Shown here: in pieces, positions 50,522 through 59,149 of the stretch
Position numbering within the stretch: position 1 is the first letter of the stretch
Layout of the letters: every line of letters starts with the position of its first letter
Assembly: GCF_034931025.1 (NCBI RefSeq)
Contig: NZ_JAYGIL010000004.1
Span: 62,001 to 126,000 of the forward strand
DNA length: 64,000 bases
Source of the DNA: Arcicella gelida
GTDB lineage: Bacteria > Bacteroidota > Bacteroidia > Cytophagales > Spirosomataceae
Direction of reading: 5' to 3'
Made by a program: the position numbers and the translations under genes
Notes under the pieces: model-generated
Seen by the model: only the letters and a program-made list of their open reading frames with translations
Database searches by the model: none
What the model was told of the DNA's origin: nothing

Positions 50522-51319
50522 ATGAAAAAGAACCTGTATTACCACACTGTTTACGGCAGAAGAAATGTGATTAAAGAGTTTATTTTAAGCACATTTTTAG
50601 AGATATCTTCTGGACCCAGATTATTATTAGAAGTGTTTACCAGAACCAAATTTGGAGAACGCTATTTTTCATTTTCATCAGCCATTATTCTTACACTAAT
50701 ATTGGCAATCTATCCTATCGTTATCTCAAATATGCCCAGTTTTGACAATTATGCTTATTACGGTAGAGAAGAGAGTGGGACGGGTATTGGTGCAATCCTT
50801 AGCAAGTACTTCACTTGGTATGCTTACTTAGGAGCATTCATGTACCAATGTTTTAAGCGTCGAGAAGAAATAAAGAGAGAACCTTCTGTTTTTGATTTTG
50901 CTCGCTTTAGTCTTTCGACCGGTGTCGTTAATCCAGCTTTCTTAGATTTTAAAATCAATGGTAAGACCCCTACTCCACGTCAGATTTCTATCTTGTTAGA
51001 GCCTGCCATTTTCTTGGGCTTTGGTATCCTATTGGCAATTTTCCAGCAGTCACTTGGATATTTACTGATATTTTGCAGTATCACTTACTCCTTGAGTTGG
51101 AAGGCGGCTTTCTACAGAGGAGACCAATTTATTATGGATAAAATTGATGAATTGATTGCCAACGAAGAAATGACTGAATCTTTTATCCACGGACGCAGAC
51201 CAGAAGAAACCCGTGGTTTTGAGACATACGGAAGAAGACCCGAGAATACGGATTTCAGGCGCAAGGTCGCTGAAACCTTTTTTGAATATGACGACGACGA
51301 GCCTGTGAAGGTTTATTAG
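50522..51319 (+). CDS. Membrane protein associated with the coupling ATPase
   Basis: A 265-residue protein with about four hydrophobic segments (near residues 52-70, 90-110, 155-172 and 174-192) and a charged cytosolic tail. The tail holds a duplicated GRRPEETRGFETY / GRRPENTDFRRK motif. Family not recognised. Placed between the TraG-like ATPase and the MobF relaxase, it is a candidate membrane platform for DNA transfer. Confidence 0.7.
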   Translation: MKKNLYYHTVYGRRNVIKEFILSTFLEISSGPRLLLEVFTRTKFGERYFSFSSAIILTLILAIYPIVISNMPSFDNYAYYGREESGTGIGAILSKYFTWYAYLGAFMYQCFKRREEIKREPSVFDFARFSLSTGVVNPAFLDFKINGKTPTPRQISILLEPAIFLGFGILLAIFQQSLGYLLIFCSITYSLSWKAAFYRGDQFIMDKIDELIANEEMTESFIHGRRPEETRGFETYGRRPENTDFRRKVAETFFEYDDDEPVKVY

Positions 51320-51488
51320 CCTTCTTAAGCTGTGCTTAGGGAAGACGTCTGATGAAATTTATTTACTTAATACTTGCCATCCCTCAGCACAGCTTTTTAC
51401 GACTATCTGATTTATCCAAGATGAACAGGCAATAACATCAACAGAAACATTCCCTGAGCGTTGTAGTATATCCTTAAAATCCCTGAGC
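51320..51488. other. Candidate oriT / terminator region directly upstream of the relaxase
   Basis: gctgtgcttaggg (51329-51341) and ccctcagcacagc (51381-51393) are inverted copies with one mismatch, the right one followed by a T-run. CCCTgAGC words recur at about 51381, 51454 and 51482. Position next to the relaxase gene and the repeats suggest an origin of transfer, but the hairpin could simply end the upstream operon. Confidence 0.45.
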
Positions 51489-54242
51489 ATGATAAGAATG
51501 ATTCAAAGCACCTCGGCTGCTCATGCGAAAGCCTACTTCTCTGAGTCCCTGTCAAAGTCGGATTACTATATCAACGACCAAGAACTCAACGGACATATTC
51601 AGGGAAAATTGGCAGAACGTTTAGGGATTAGCGGTATTGCCACCAAGGAGGCATTTTTTGCCCTCTGTGAGAACGTGAACCCAGCGGATGGCACTCCACT
51701 GACCCCCAGAAAAAGAGAGGAACGGACGACAGGCTATGACATTAATTTTCATTGCCCCAAATCCGTTTCCATCTTGCACTCCCTGTCCAAAGACAGTCAT
51801 ATCCTCGATGCTTTTCACGAAAGCGTAAGGGAAACCATGCAAGACATTGAAAAGGATAGTAAAACCCGTATCCGAAAAAACAATGTTTACGATGACAGAG
51901 ATACCCAAGAACTGGTATGGGCTGATTTTGTCCATCAGACTGCCAGACCAGTAGAAGGTCATGCTCCAGACCCTCATTTACACGCCCATTGCTTTGTCTT
52001 TAATGCTACATGGGATGAGCAAGAAAAACAAATCAAGGCAACTCAGTTTAGGGATATTAAACGGGATATGCCTTATTACCAGACCATGTTTCATAAACGG
52101 CTTTCAGATAAACTGATTAAACAAGGTTATCAAATTAGGAGAACTGAAAAATCCTTTGAAGTGGAAGGTGTTCCTAAAAATGTTATTTCCCTGTTTTCAA
52201 AACGCACGGATGAGATAGGTCGTATTGCCAAAGAGAAAGGTATTACAGACGTTGATGAACTCAGTGCCCTTGGTGCAAGAACTCGTTCTAAAAAACAAGC
52301 GGGTTTAAGCATGGCTGAATTAAAAGCGGAATGGAAACGACAAATCAAAGAATTGGATAAAAATGGACAAGAGGAAGGCGAACAAGGCAATATTCGCTTT
52401 GCTCCTGAAAAAGAAAAGACAGCCCTCACCTCAAAGCAATGTGTTGATTATGCCCTTGAACATGGCTTTGAACGAGCATCTGTGTTGCATGACCGACGTT
52501 TGCTGGAATCAGCTTATCGCCATAGCATCGGCGATGAATCCATTTCTATTGATGAAATCGACAAACATTTTAAGGAAGATAATCGTATTCTTCGTGTGAA
52601 AGAACAGTCTAAAATTCTATGCACGACCCATGATACGCTCAATGAAGAAAAGTGGATGGTCAAGCTGGCGAAGGAAGGAAAAGGAAAACTTAAACCCCTT
52701 TATACAAAAGCACCTGAACTTAAATTAAATGGACAACAAGCAGAAGCTGTTAGCCATGTGCTGACAACCACCAATCGGGTATCCATCATTCGTGGCGCAG
52801 CAGGAACGGGCAAAACTACCTTAATGCAAGAAGCCGTAGGCTTGATGGAAAAAGCTGGCAAGAAAGTAATAGTTGTTGCCCCGACTGCACAAGCTTCTCG
52901 TGGTGTTTTGAGAGAGGAAGGCTTTGAAAATGCAGAAACGGTTGCCAAACTGCTGACAGACCAAAATATGCAGAAGCAATTAGCCAATCAAGTATTATGG
53001 GTAGACGAAGCTGGATTGCTTGGCACAAAGGACATGGCTTCATTATTAGAGATAGCCAACAAACAAAATGCTAGACTTATTCTGGGTGGTGATACCAGAC
53101 AGCATTCAAGTGTTGTCAGAGGGGATGCCCTTCGTATTCTGAATACCGTCGGCGGTATTAGAACCGCAGAGGTAAGTAAAATCTATCGCCAGAAGGATGA
53201 ATATTATCGTTCAGCCGTAGAAGACCTATCCAAAGGCAATATCAAAGATGCTTTTCAAAAGCTTGATAGCATGGGTTCAGTAAAAAGCGTTTCACCGCTT
53301 AAGCCCAATGAAGCGTTGGTCAGCGACTATGTTGAAGCGATTAAAAAAGGTAAATCTGCTTTGGTAGTTTCGCCAACCCATCAGCAAGGAGATGAAGTTA
53401 CCGAAGCCATTCGAAAGAAACTTAAATCGGAAGGATTGATTGGTAAAAAAGAAATCAAAGCGACAAAATTGAATAGTCTTAATTTGACCGATGCTCAAAA
53501 AAGTGATTGGAGAAACTTTGAAAAAGGACAAATCGTCCAGTTCAATCAAAACAGTGCTGGAATTAAAAGAGGTAGCCTTTGGACTGTGCAATCCAGTGCT
53601 GAAAATGAAGTCGTGATTAAGAATGAAAACGGTCACACCGTTCCGCTTCCTATTCAAAAGAGTAGCGATTACGATATTTTCTCCAAAAGTGAAATAGCAA
53701 TTGCCAAAGGTGATACAATCAGAATTACCCGCAATGGTTTTGACCAAGAGAAAAACAGGCTGAACAATGGGCAAATGTTGGAAGTGGTTTCAGTGAGTAA
53801 AAAAGGAGATATGGTGCTACGCAATGCAATTAGCAAAGGAACTTATAAACTTGATAAAAATTATGGACATATCGATCATGCCCACTGTATTACATCACAT
53901 TCTTCCCAAGGGAAAACAGTGGATGAAATCTTTATCTCTCAGCCAGCATCAACTTTTCCGGCGACGGATGCTAAGCAATTCTATGTTTCTGTATCCCGTG
54001 CCAGAAACCGTGCTCACATTTACACAGATGATAAAGAGCAATTGCTTCACCATGCCTCAGAGCTTGGTGAAAGACAATCTGCGATAGAGCTTGTCAGTAG
54101 GCAAAACCAAACCGATGAAATGATTCATCATCAAATCAGAGATGAATTGACCCGCACTTCCCCAGAGCCAAATAAAACAAAACAATTAGAAAAAGATTCG
54201 CTAATAAAATCAAATTACGAAGATTATGAGCCAAGATTATAA
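51489..54242 (+). CDS. MobF-type relaxase with helicase domain (TrwC/TraI-like)
   Basis: A 917-residue conjugative relaxase-helicase that nicks oriT and unwinds DNA. The relaxase domain (1-300) has a tyrosine pair in SKSDYYINDQ and the metal-binding three-histidine motif DPHLHAHCFVFNA near 160-170. The helicase part has Walker A GAAGTGKTTLM (about 435), Walker B WVDEAGLLG (about 503) and the late SHSSQGKTVDE. Base composition is visibly richer in G+C than its neighbours. Its last 17 bases overlap the next gene. Confidence 0.93.
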   Translation: MIRMIQSTSAAHAKAYFSESLSKSDYYINDQELNGHIQGKLAERLGISGIATKEAFFALCENVNPADGTPLTPRKREERTTGYDINFHCPKSVSILHSLSKDSHILDAFHESVRETMQDIEKDSKTRIRKNNVYDDRDTQELVWADFVHQTARPVEGHAPDPHLHAHCFVFNATWDEQEKQIKATQFRDIKRDMPYYQTMFHKRLSDKLIKQGYQIRRTEKSFEVEGVPKNVISLFSKRTDEIGRIAKEKGITDVDELSALGARTRSKKQAGLSMAELKAEWKRQIKELDKNGQEEGEQGNIRFAPEKEKTALTSKQCVDYALEHGFERASVLHDRRLLESAYRHSIGDESISIDEIDKHFKEDNRILRVKEQSKILCTTHDTLNEEKWMVKLAKEGKGKLKPLYTKAPELKLNGQQAEAVSHVLTTTNRVSIIRGAAGTGKTTLMQEAVGLMEKAGKKVIVVAPTAQASRGVLREEGFENAETVAKLLTDQNMQKQLANQVLWVDEAGLLGTKDMASLLEIANKQNARLILGGDTRQHSSVVRGDALRILNTVGGIRTAEVSKIYRQKDEYYRSAVEDLSKGNIKDAFQKLDSMGSVKSVSPLKPNEALVSDYVEAIKKGKSALVVSPTHQQGDEVTEAIRKKLKSEGLIGKKEIKATKLNSLNLTDAQKSDWRNFEKGQIVQFNQNSAGIKRGSLWTVQSSAENEVVIKNENGHTVPLPIQKSSDYDIFSKSEIAIAKGDTIRITRNGFDQEKNRLNNGQMLEVVSVSKKGDMVLRNAISKGTYKLDKNYGHIDHAHCITSHSSQGKTVDEIFISQPASTFPATDAKQFYVSVSRARNRAHIYTDDKEQLLHHASELGERQSAIELVSRQNQTDEMIHHQIRDELTRTSPEPNKTKQLEKDSLIKSNYEDYEPRL

Positions 54243-54624
54243 ACTACGTTACGACCAAATACGGGAAGGTGACCCGACAAAGCCTAATACCCCTGCCCCA
54301 TCAAAGAAAGATGAATCAATGGAGGTTTATCATACACCAAGCCACGCACGTAACCTTTGTCTGGTATGGCTTGATGGCAAGCGGATGTTTTTCAATTACG
54401 CTTATCTGGTATCGGGTGAATATTCAGCAAATGGAGAAAAGAATATTATCCTACTTCATTTTTCTTCTTTTATGGTTCAATTGCAAGGGTACGGCTTAGA
54501 ATCTATTTTTATGAGTATTCTTGACCATAACCCTAAAGTAATCACCATGACTGATGAAAGGTATGTGGTGGATGGTATTGAGTCGGTGGTAATTGATATT
54601 CTGGTTGAAAGAAAAAATGATTAA
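54226..54624 (+). CDS. Hypothetical protein overlapping the relaxase gene
   Basis: A 132-residue soluble protein. The N-terminal 40 residues are polar and probably flexible; the rest forms a compact domain (NLCLVWLDGKRMFFNYAYLV, NIILLHFSSFMVQLQGYGLE). No family was recognised. The 17-nt overlap with the relaxase gene points to coupled expression. Confidence 0.7.
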   Translation: MSQDYKLRYDQIREGDPTKPNTPAPSKKDESMEVYHTPSHARNLCLVWLDGKRMFFNYAYLVSGEYSANGEKNIILLHFSSFMVQLQGYGLESIFMSILDHNPKVITMTDERYVVDGIESVVIDILVERKND

Positions 54625-54726
54625 GATACCATTTTAAAAATATTTAAATTTAAAAGAGATGCTATTTTCCAGAAGATTTTCACTTCCCTTTCAAACTAAA
54701 CAAGCCCCAAAATGAGCCCATCATTG

Positions 54727-55197
54727 TTAATTTTTCCTTGCCTCAAACCATGAAAAATCACGCTTAATAGTGATTTTATTATTGTAAATATCTCGCCCAA
54801 TTACCATCAATGAAAGGCTTGCTAATTGGGTTCTTACTTCATCAATAAGGTCTTCTGGTTCATCGGTATCAAAAGTTGTTTCAAAAATTACAAGGTTGGA
54901 CGATGGAGAAATAACTGAACGTGAACTTTCACTTGTCCGAAGATGAGCGTAAGTTCTCGGATTTAAAGTTAAACAATCTGATATGACAGCGAACTTCTTA
55001 CCATCTTTGGTATAAATTATCTTTTCAATTATGAGCGGACCAATACCATTATTACTGATACGAACCCGAAGCGTTCTTTCTTTATCTCTAAAATCAATTT
55101 GCCCTAATGGTCGCAAAGATTTCTCATTGTGTACACGCTGTAAATAAAGTTGATAGAATGTCGCCAACAATGCGAGCAGAGCAATGATTATCTCCAA
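54727..55197 (-). CDS. Hypothetical protein with one N-terminal membrane helix
   Basis: A 156-residue protein. Residues 2-18 form a transmembrane anchor; the rest is a beta-rich domain (TLRVRISNNGIGPLIIEKII and VIFETTFDTDEPEDL). No family was recognised. It lies 35 nt after the radical SAM gene on the same strand, so it may belong to the same peptide-modification operon. Confidence 0.6.
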   Translation of the reverse strand: MEIIIALLALLATFYQLYLQRVHNEKSLRPLGQIDFRDKERTLRVRISNNGIGPLIIEKIIYTKDGKKFAVISDCLTLNPRTYAHLRTSESSRSVISPSSNLVIFETTFDTDEPEDLIDEVRTQLASLSLMVIGRDIYNNKITIKRDFSWFEARKN

Positions 55198-55232
55198 GAT
55201 ACAAACTCCCTAAGTCAAATGAAATACTGAAT

Positions 55233-56618
55233 TTAATTGACTATAGCAGGCTGGTAGGCTTGAAGCAATTTTAATCGTTCCAAGGCTTGAAGCTCAAAAT
55301 ATAAAGGGATAATTTGATGGTAAAGACTACACTGTGGGTCTTTATCATCTTTGCGGTACACTGGGCATCCACTGGTACAAATATGTTTATATCGACATTT
55401 TTTACAATCTTCGGATTTCTTATTTTCGTTATGTTTGCCCATTTCTATCATTTCCACAAGGTCTTTCTGCTCATCGAAGATGGTGAAAGATGAAGGGCTT
55501 TCCTCCCCAAATTCAACATGACAATATTTAAGCGTGCCATCAACGTAAATTGCTCCTCCTGAAAAACCAGAAGCACAGGTCTGAAATCCTAAATCATTGG
55601 GTTTTAGGTCACAGAATTGAAAGCGTTTTGAAAAATTCCAACCGACTTGAATTGCTTCTTTCATGATAGAAAAAGAAGTATTCAAATACTTTTCCAAATG
55701 AATAGCATCAATGTCTTCCCCTTTAACAATAGAATATCGAAAAGGTACATCAAGTGCGATAAGATAATGGGTTAATTCTGGCAAGCCAGATAAGTTTTGA
55801 TTATTGATTACAGTGTTTACCGAAACTGGAATCTTTTGTGACAACAGCTTTCTCAAATTACTATCAACCACATTAAATGACCCCTTCCCTGACAAATATC
55901 TTCTGGTCTTATCATGCGTATCACCAACTCCATCCAAAGACACGCCAAAACTCAGGTTATATTCTTTAGAAAAATCGGTAATATCATCATTCAACAATGT
56001 AAGATTAGTAATGAAGGATACTTCTAAGCCACAGCCTACTGCCAACAAAGCCTGTTTTGCGTAGGGAATAAATTGTTTCCAACTTTTGAATTGACTGAGT
56101 GGTTCGCCTCCAGCCAAGCGAAACTTTATTGATTTTAGTTTGTGACGCTTTGCAGTTTCTATTAGTTTATAAATCAACTGTTCCCTTACAATATCCGCCA
56201 TACCTTTGCTGATATTGAGGGTTGATATATAGCAATAGCTACAACTGAGATTGCAAGTATCAGTCGTATGAATCCAAAAATTTAGAGATTGGGGTTTATT
56301 AGGCTTTTGAGGTTCACTAAAACTCTCATCAAAGCGAATAATTTCTGTACGTGCTAAAAGATTTAAGTAAGCTACCAGAGCATCCTCGCTTAAAGAAAAT
56401 AGACTGGCAATACTGCTTACATCAGATTGACCATCAATCTCTTTTAAAATTTCGTACTGAGCTTTATTCAGTAATCGAAACGAATTAGGAAAGGCACAAT
56501 TAACAACGAAAGCATAGTCTTCGTTAATTTGGCTGTGAAGTAATTGCGGTGCTTTTTGGGGTATCCATTTCATCATCTTCTTCGGTTGAGGTATATCCAT
56601 CACAATCGCAGTTTGCAT
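55233..56618 (-). CDS. Radical SAM/SPASM peptide maturase with N-terminal RRE-like domain
   Basis: A 461-residue radical SAM enzyme. Residues about 40-95 resemble a PqqD-type leader-recognition domain (FRLLNKAQYEILKEIDGQSD, then VSSIASLFSL). The cluster motif is CNLSCSYC at 122-129, with AGGEPL after it. A SPASM domain follows from about 345, with CASGFSGGAIYVDGTLKYCH and CKKCRYKHICTSGCP. This layout is typical of enzymes that crosslink ribosomally made peptides, including thioether-forming ones. Starts at 56576 or 56573 would shorten the overlap with the upstream small ORF. Confidence 0.85.
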   Translation of the reverse strand: MQTAIVMDIPQPKKMMKWIPQKAPQLLHSQINEDYAFVVNCAFPNSFRLLNKAQYEILKEIDGQSDVSSIASLFSLSEDALVAYLNLLARTEIIRFDESFSEPQKPNKPQSLNFWIHTTDTCNLSCSYCYISTLNISKGMADIVREQLIYKLIETAKRHKLKSIKFRLAGGEPLSQFKSWKQFIPYAKQALLAVGCGLEVSFITNLTLLNDDITDFSKEYNLSFGVSLDGVGDTHDKTRRYLSGKGSFNVVDSNLRKLLSQKIPVSVNTVINNQNLSGLPELTHYLIALDVPFRYSIVKGEDIDAIHLEKYLNTSFSIMKEAIQVGWNFSKRFQFCDLKPNDLGFQTCASGFSGGAIYVDGTLKYCHVEFGEESPSSFTIFDEQKDLVEMIEMGKHNENKKSEDCKKCRYKHICTSGCPVYRKDDKDPQCSLYHQIIPLYFELQALERLKLLQAYQPAIVN

Positions 56619-56715
56619 TGAGAGATTTTCTTTTCAGTATCCCTTTTCCTAATAGATTTTCAAGCGTACTGAAGTCATCAAATAAAATGCTGTGGGTATT
56701 CGTGAAAGTTGTCAT
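56524..56715 (-). CDS. Candidate RiPP precursor peptide
   Basis: A 63-residue ORF with an ATG at 56715, in the same direction as and directly before the radical SAM gene. It splits into a leader-like half (FDDFSTLENLLGKGILKRKS) and a tail with Cys36 and Cys38 and many acidic residues (NCDCDGYTSTEEDDEMD). Cys with nearby Asp/Glu is what thioether-forming SPASM enzymes act on. Weak point: the tail overlaps the 5' end of the maturase gene by 95 nt, or about 50 nt if an internal start is used. It could be a chance ORF. Confidence 0.42.
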   Translation of the reverse strand: MTTFTNTHSILFDDFSTLENLLGKGILKRKSLNANCDCDGYTSTEEDDEMDTPKSTAITSQPN

Positions 56716-56830
56716 GTTACGGTCAAGTTTAAACGTCTACTTAAAATTACCACATTATCGTCTTTCAAAACAGTTATTTTGCTTGTATCTCACAAGTGAA
56801 ATAATTGTTTTTTACTACCCTTGTTTTATC

Positions 56831-56838
56831 TATCTTTG
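56831..56838 (+). promoter_or_regulatory. Promoter -7 box of the XRE gene
   Basis: TATCTTTG matches TAnnTTTG and lies 25 nt before the ATG at 56863. TTG at 56805-56807 may be the -33 element (23-nt spacing). Confidence 0.5.
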
Positions 56839-56862
56839 CCTATCACAGTTAATTGATAGAAC

Positions 56863-57243
56863 ATGGTACATCAGGGTCATAACGTAAAACGTATTCGAGA
56901 AATATTGGGTATCAAACAAGATGCCTTAGCTATTAAATTAGGACTAAGCCAACAAGCAATTTCTCAGCTTGAACAAAAAGAAATATTGGACAAAGCAACA
57001 TTGGAGAAACTATCTGGTGCATTAGGTGTTTCTGAAGATATTATAAAAGATTTTAAAGACGATAAAGCAATTCATATTGTTTCTAATAATAATTATCATG
57101 ACAACGCAGCTTCGGTTCAATACAATTTCAACCCAATTGACAAATGGCTTGAAGCAATCGAAGAAAACAAAAAGCTTTATGAAAGACTTTTGCAGTCTGA
57201 AAAAGAAAAGGTAGAGTTATTACAGAAGCTTTTGAATAAATAA
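56863..57243 (+). CDS. XRE-family (Cro/CI-like) transcriptional regulator
   Basis: A 126-residue regulator. The helix-turn-helix spans residues 8-60 (VKRIREILGIKQDALAIKLG, LSQQAISQLEQKE). A short linker follows, and then a C-terminal coiled-coil (about 95-126, LEAIEENKKLYERLLQSEKEK) for dimerisation. It is divergent from the radical SAM/precursor operon across about 147 nt and is the natural candidate regulator for it. Confidence 0.88.
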   Translation: MVHQGHNVKRIREILGIKQDALAIKLGLSQQAISQLEQKEILDKATLEKLSGALGVSEDIIKDFKDDKAIHIVSNNNYHDNAASVQYNFNPIDKWLEAIEENKKLYERLLQSEKEKVELLQKLLNK

Positions 57244-57612
57244 TTTAAGGATAAAAGCATTCTTCATCAAAAGATGGGAATTGTATGCAGACACTAAAAG
57301 TAAAATTTTTATTCAGCTTGCAATTTTTTTTAGCAAACCGTTTAGAAAAATAACCATTACTTCCTCTGAGAATAGTATCAACTATTCTCTCCATTCAAAG
57401 ATTCTGACTTAGCGTTACTTCAAGCACTCAGATAAACTCCCTTTTCACAAAATACTTGTTAGAATTTAAGTATCTCATAATTAAATACAAACTATAAATA
57501 ATTATAACTATTTGTTTTATATATAATTACGCTATATTTTTGCATGAATTTTAAATGAAATATCTTGCAAAAATAGATAAATTCATATACAATAGGTTAG
57601 AAGGAAATAGTT
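57244..57612. other. 369-nt non-coding stretch before the AbiE pair
   Basis: Very AT-rich. It contains the abiEi promoter at 57511-57542 and an SD-like aaggaaa before the ATG at 57613. The short inverted pair gagaatagt / actattctc (about 57370-57392) may terminate the XRE transcript. Nothing else was recognised. Confidence 0.55.
57511..57542 (+). promoter_or_regulatory. Promoter of the AbiE operon
   Basis: TTTG at 57511-57514 and TATTTTTG at 57535-57542 with a 20-nt spacer match the Bacteroidetes consensus. The start codon is about 70 nt downstream. Confidence 0.6.
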
Positions 57613-58209
57613 ATGAAACTTGATGAACTGAAAGCCCATTTAAAGCCTGGAGAGGTTTATCGTCGAGCAGATTTGGCACAATGGTCTAAATCTGTGGATC
57701 GTCATATCCAAGCACTTGTAGAAAGCAATGTGCTTCAAAAGCTGTCACAGGGACTTTATTACTGCCAAAAGAAAACAGTTTTTGGGCAAACGCCACCTGA
57801 TGAAGAAATCTTAGTTCATCAGTTTCTAAAAGATGACCGTTTTTTATTGATGTCCCCCAACCTCTATAATACTTTAGGCGTTGGCACTACCCAGCTCTAT
57901 AATAAGCGTGTTGTGTATAATCATAAGCGTCATGGGGAGTTTATGCTTGGCAAAAGAACCTTTTCTTTTTGTATAAAGCCCCATTTTCCGAAGAAAGTAA
58001 CAAAGGAATTTTTACTTGTTGACCTTGTTAATAATTTGGAAAATTTAGCTGAGGACAAGGAACAAGTCTTAGAGAAGGTTTATTCAAAGAGAGAATTCTT
58101 TGATGTTAAAAAATTAGAACGAGCTACTAAAAATTATGGTAGTGTTAGAACAAGAAAACTTTTAGGAAAGCTTTTATCAGCAGAGTCCAATACAGCTTAT
58201 GCCATCTAA
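57613..58209 (+). CDS. AbiEi-type antitoxin (DUF6088-like)
   Basis: A 198-residue protein: an N-terminal winged-helix (about 1-60, VYRRADLAQWSKSVDRHIQA, then LVESNVLQKLSQGLYY) and a C-terminal domain (MSPNLYNTLGVGTTQLYNKR, FSFCIKPHFPKKVTKEF). These are the features of antitoxins that repress and counter AbiEii in type IV toxin-antitoxin / abortive infection systems. Its stop overlaps the toxin start by 11 bases. Confidence 0.85.
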   Translation: MKLDELKAHLKPGEVYRRADLAQWSKSVDRHIQALVESNVLQKLSQGLYYCQKKTVFGQTPPDEEILVHQFLKDDRFLLMSPNLYNTLGVGTTQLYNKRVVYNHKRHGEFMLGKRTFSFCIKPHFPKKVTKEFLLVDLVNNLENLAEDKEQVLEKVYSKREFFDVKKLERATKNYGSVRTRKLLGKLLSAESNTAYAI

Positions 58210-59149
58210 ATATTTGCACCATCACCGAAACTTTGTTGACTTGCTCAGTACTCTTGAAGAGGAAACAGGCATTCAAGCCGCACTGATTGAAAAAGACTAT
58301 TGGATAATGCACGTCCTCTATGGACTGACAAAGAATGGATTTACTTTTGAATTGAAAGGAGGAACTTCTCTTTCCAAGGGATATAATATCATTCATCGTT
58401 TCTCTGAGGACATTGATATTCATATCCAGCCACCTGCTGAATTTAAAATCAATCCTAACCCTAAAAATACAAATCCAAAGAATGCCGAAGCAAGAAAGGA
58501 TTTCTATGACTGGCTTGCTTCTCATATTGCAATAGATGGGATTACAGCTATTGAAAGAGATACCGAATTTGATGACACTGTACATTATCGCAGTGGTGGT
58601 ATCAGGCTTTACTATGATAGTAAGACTTCAAAGGTAGAAGGACTCAAAGAAGGTATTTTGCTCGAAGTAGGCTTTGATAATGTGACCCCTAATCAACCAA
58701 TTACCATTAGCTCGTGGGCATACGATAAAGCCGATAGCCTTATCAAAATTGTGGATAACAGGGCGATTGATATTACCTGCTATCATGCTGGCTATACTTT
58801 CGTAGAGAAACTACAAACGATTGCCACAAAATTCAGACAGGAGCAACAGGATGGAAGACCAAAGCAAAATCTCTTGCGACAATACTATGATGTTGCTCAC
58901 CTTCTGGATTTAGAGCAGGTTCAAGCGTTCATCGGTACGCAAGAATACCTCTCACACAAAGAAGCACGCTTTCCCAAAGTTGATTTTGAAATACCGATTC
59001 AAGAAAATGAAGCATTCTTGCTGCGTGACCCAGATTTACGAGAAAGCTTTAGAAAGCGGTATAAACAAACAGAAGCTCTTTATTATAAAGGACAACCAGA
59101 CTTCGATAGCTTATTAGCCAAATTAGAAGCTGTCATTGAGCGATTGTAA
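58199..59149 (+). CDS. AbiEii-type nucleotidyltransferase toxin
   Basis: A 316-residue protein of the AbiEii / nucleotidyltransferase-like group. It opens with HHHRNFVDLLSTLEEETGIQ. The active-site motif LKGGTSLSKGY (about 57-67) is followed by FSEDIDIHI with the metal-binding acids, then a helical C-terminal half. Related toxins modify tRNA with nucleotides and block growth. It is translated from an 11-base overlap with the antitoxin. The pair is likely island maintenance or phage defence. Confidence 0.88.
   Translation: MPSKYLHHHRNFVDLLSTLEEETGIQAALIEKDYWIMHVLYGLTKNGFTFELKGGTSLSKGYNIIHRFSEDIDIHIQPPAEFKINPNPKNTNPKNAEARKDFYDWLASHIAIDGITAIERDTEFDDTVHYRSGGIRLYYDSKTSKVEGLKEGILLEVGFDNVTPNQPITISSWAYDKADSLIKIVDNRAIDITCYHAGYTFVEKLQTIATKFRQEQQDGRPKQNLLRQYYDVAHLLDLEQVQAFIGTQEYLSHKEARFPKVDFEIPIQENEAFLLRDPDLRESFRKRYKQTEALYYKGQPDFDSLLAKLEAVIERL

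Noticed and set aside
46479..59149. Prophage
   Set aside because: No capsid, portal, terminase, tail or lysis genes; the relaxase and coupling ATPase point to mobilization instead.
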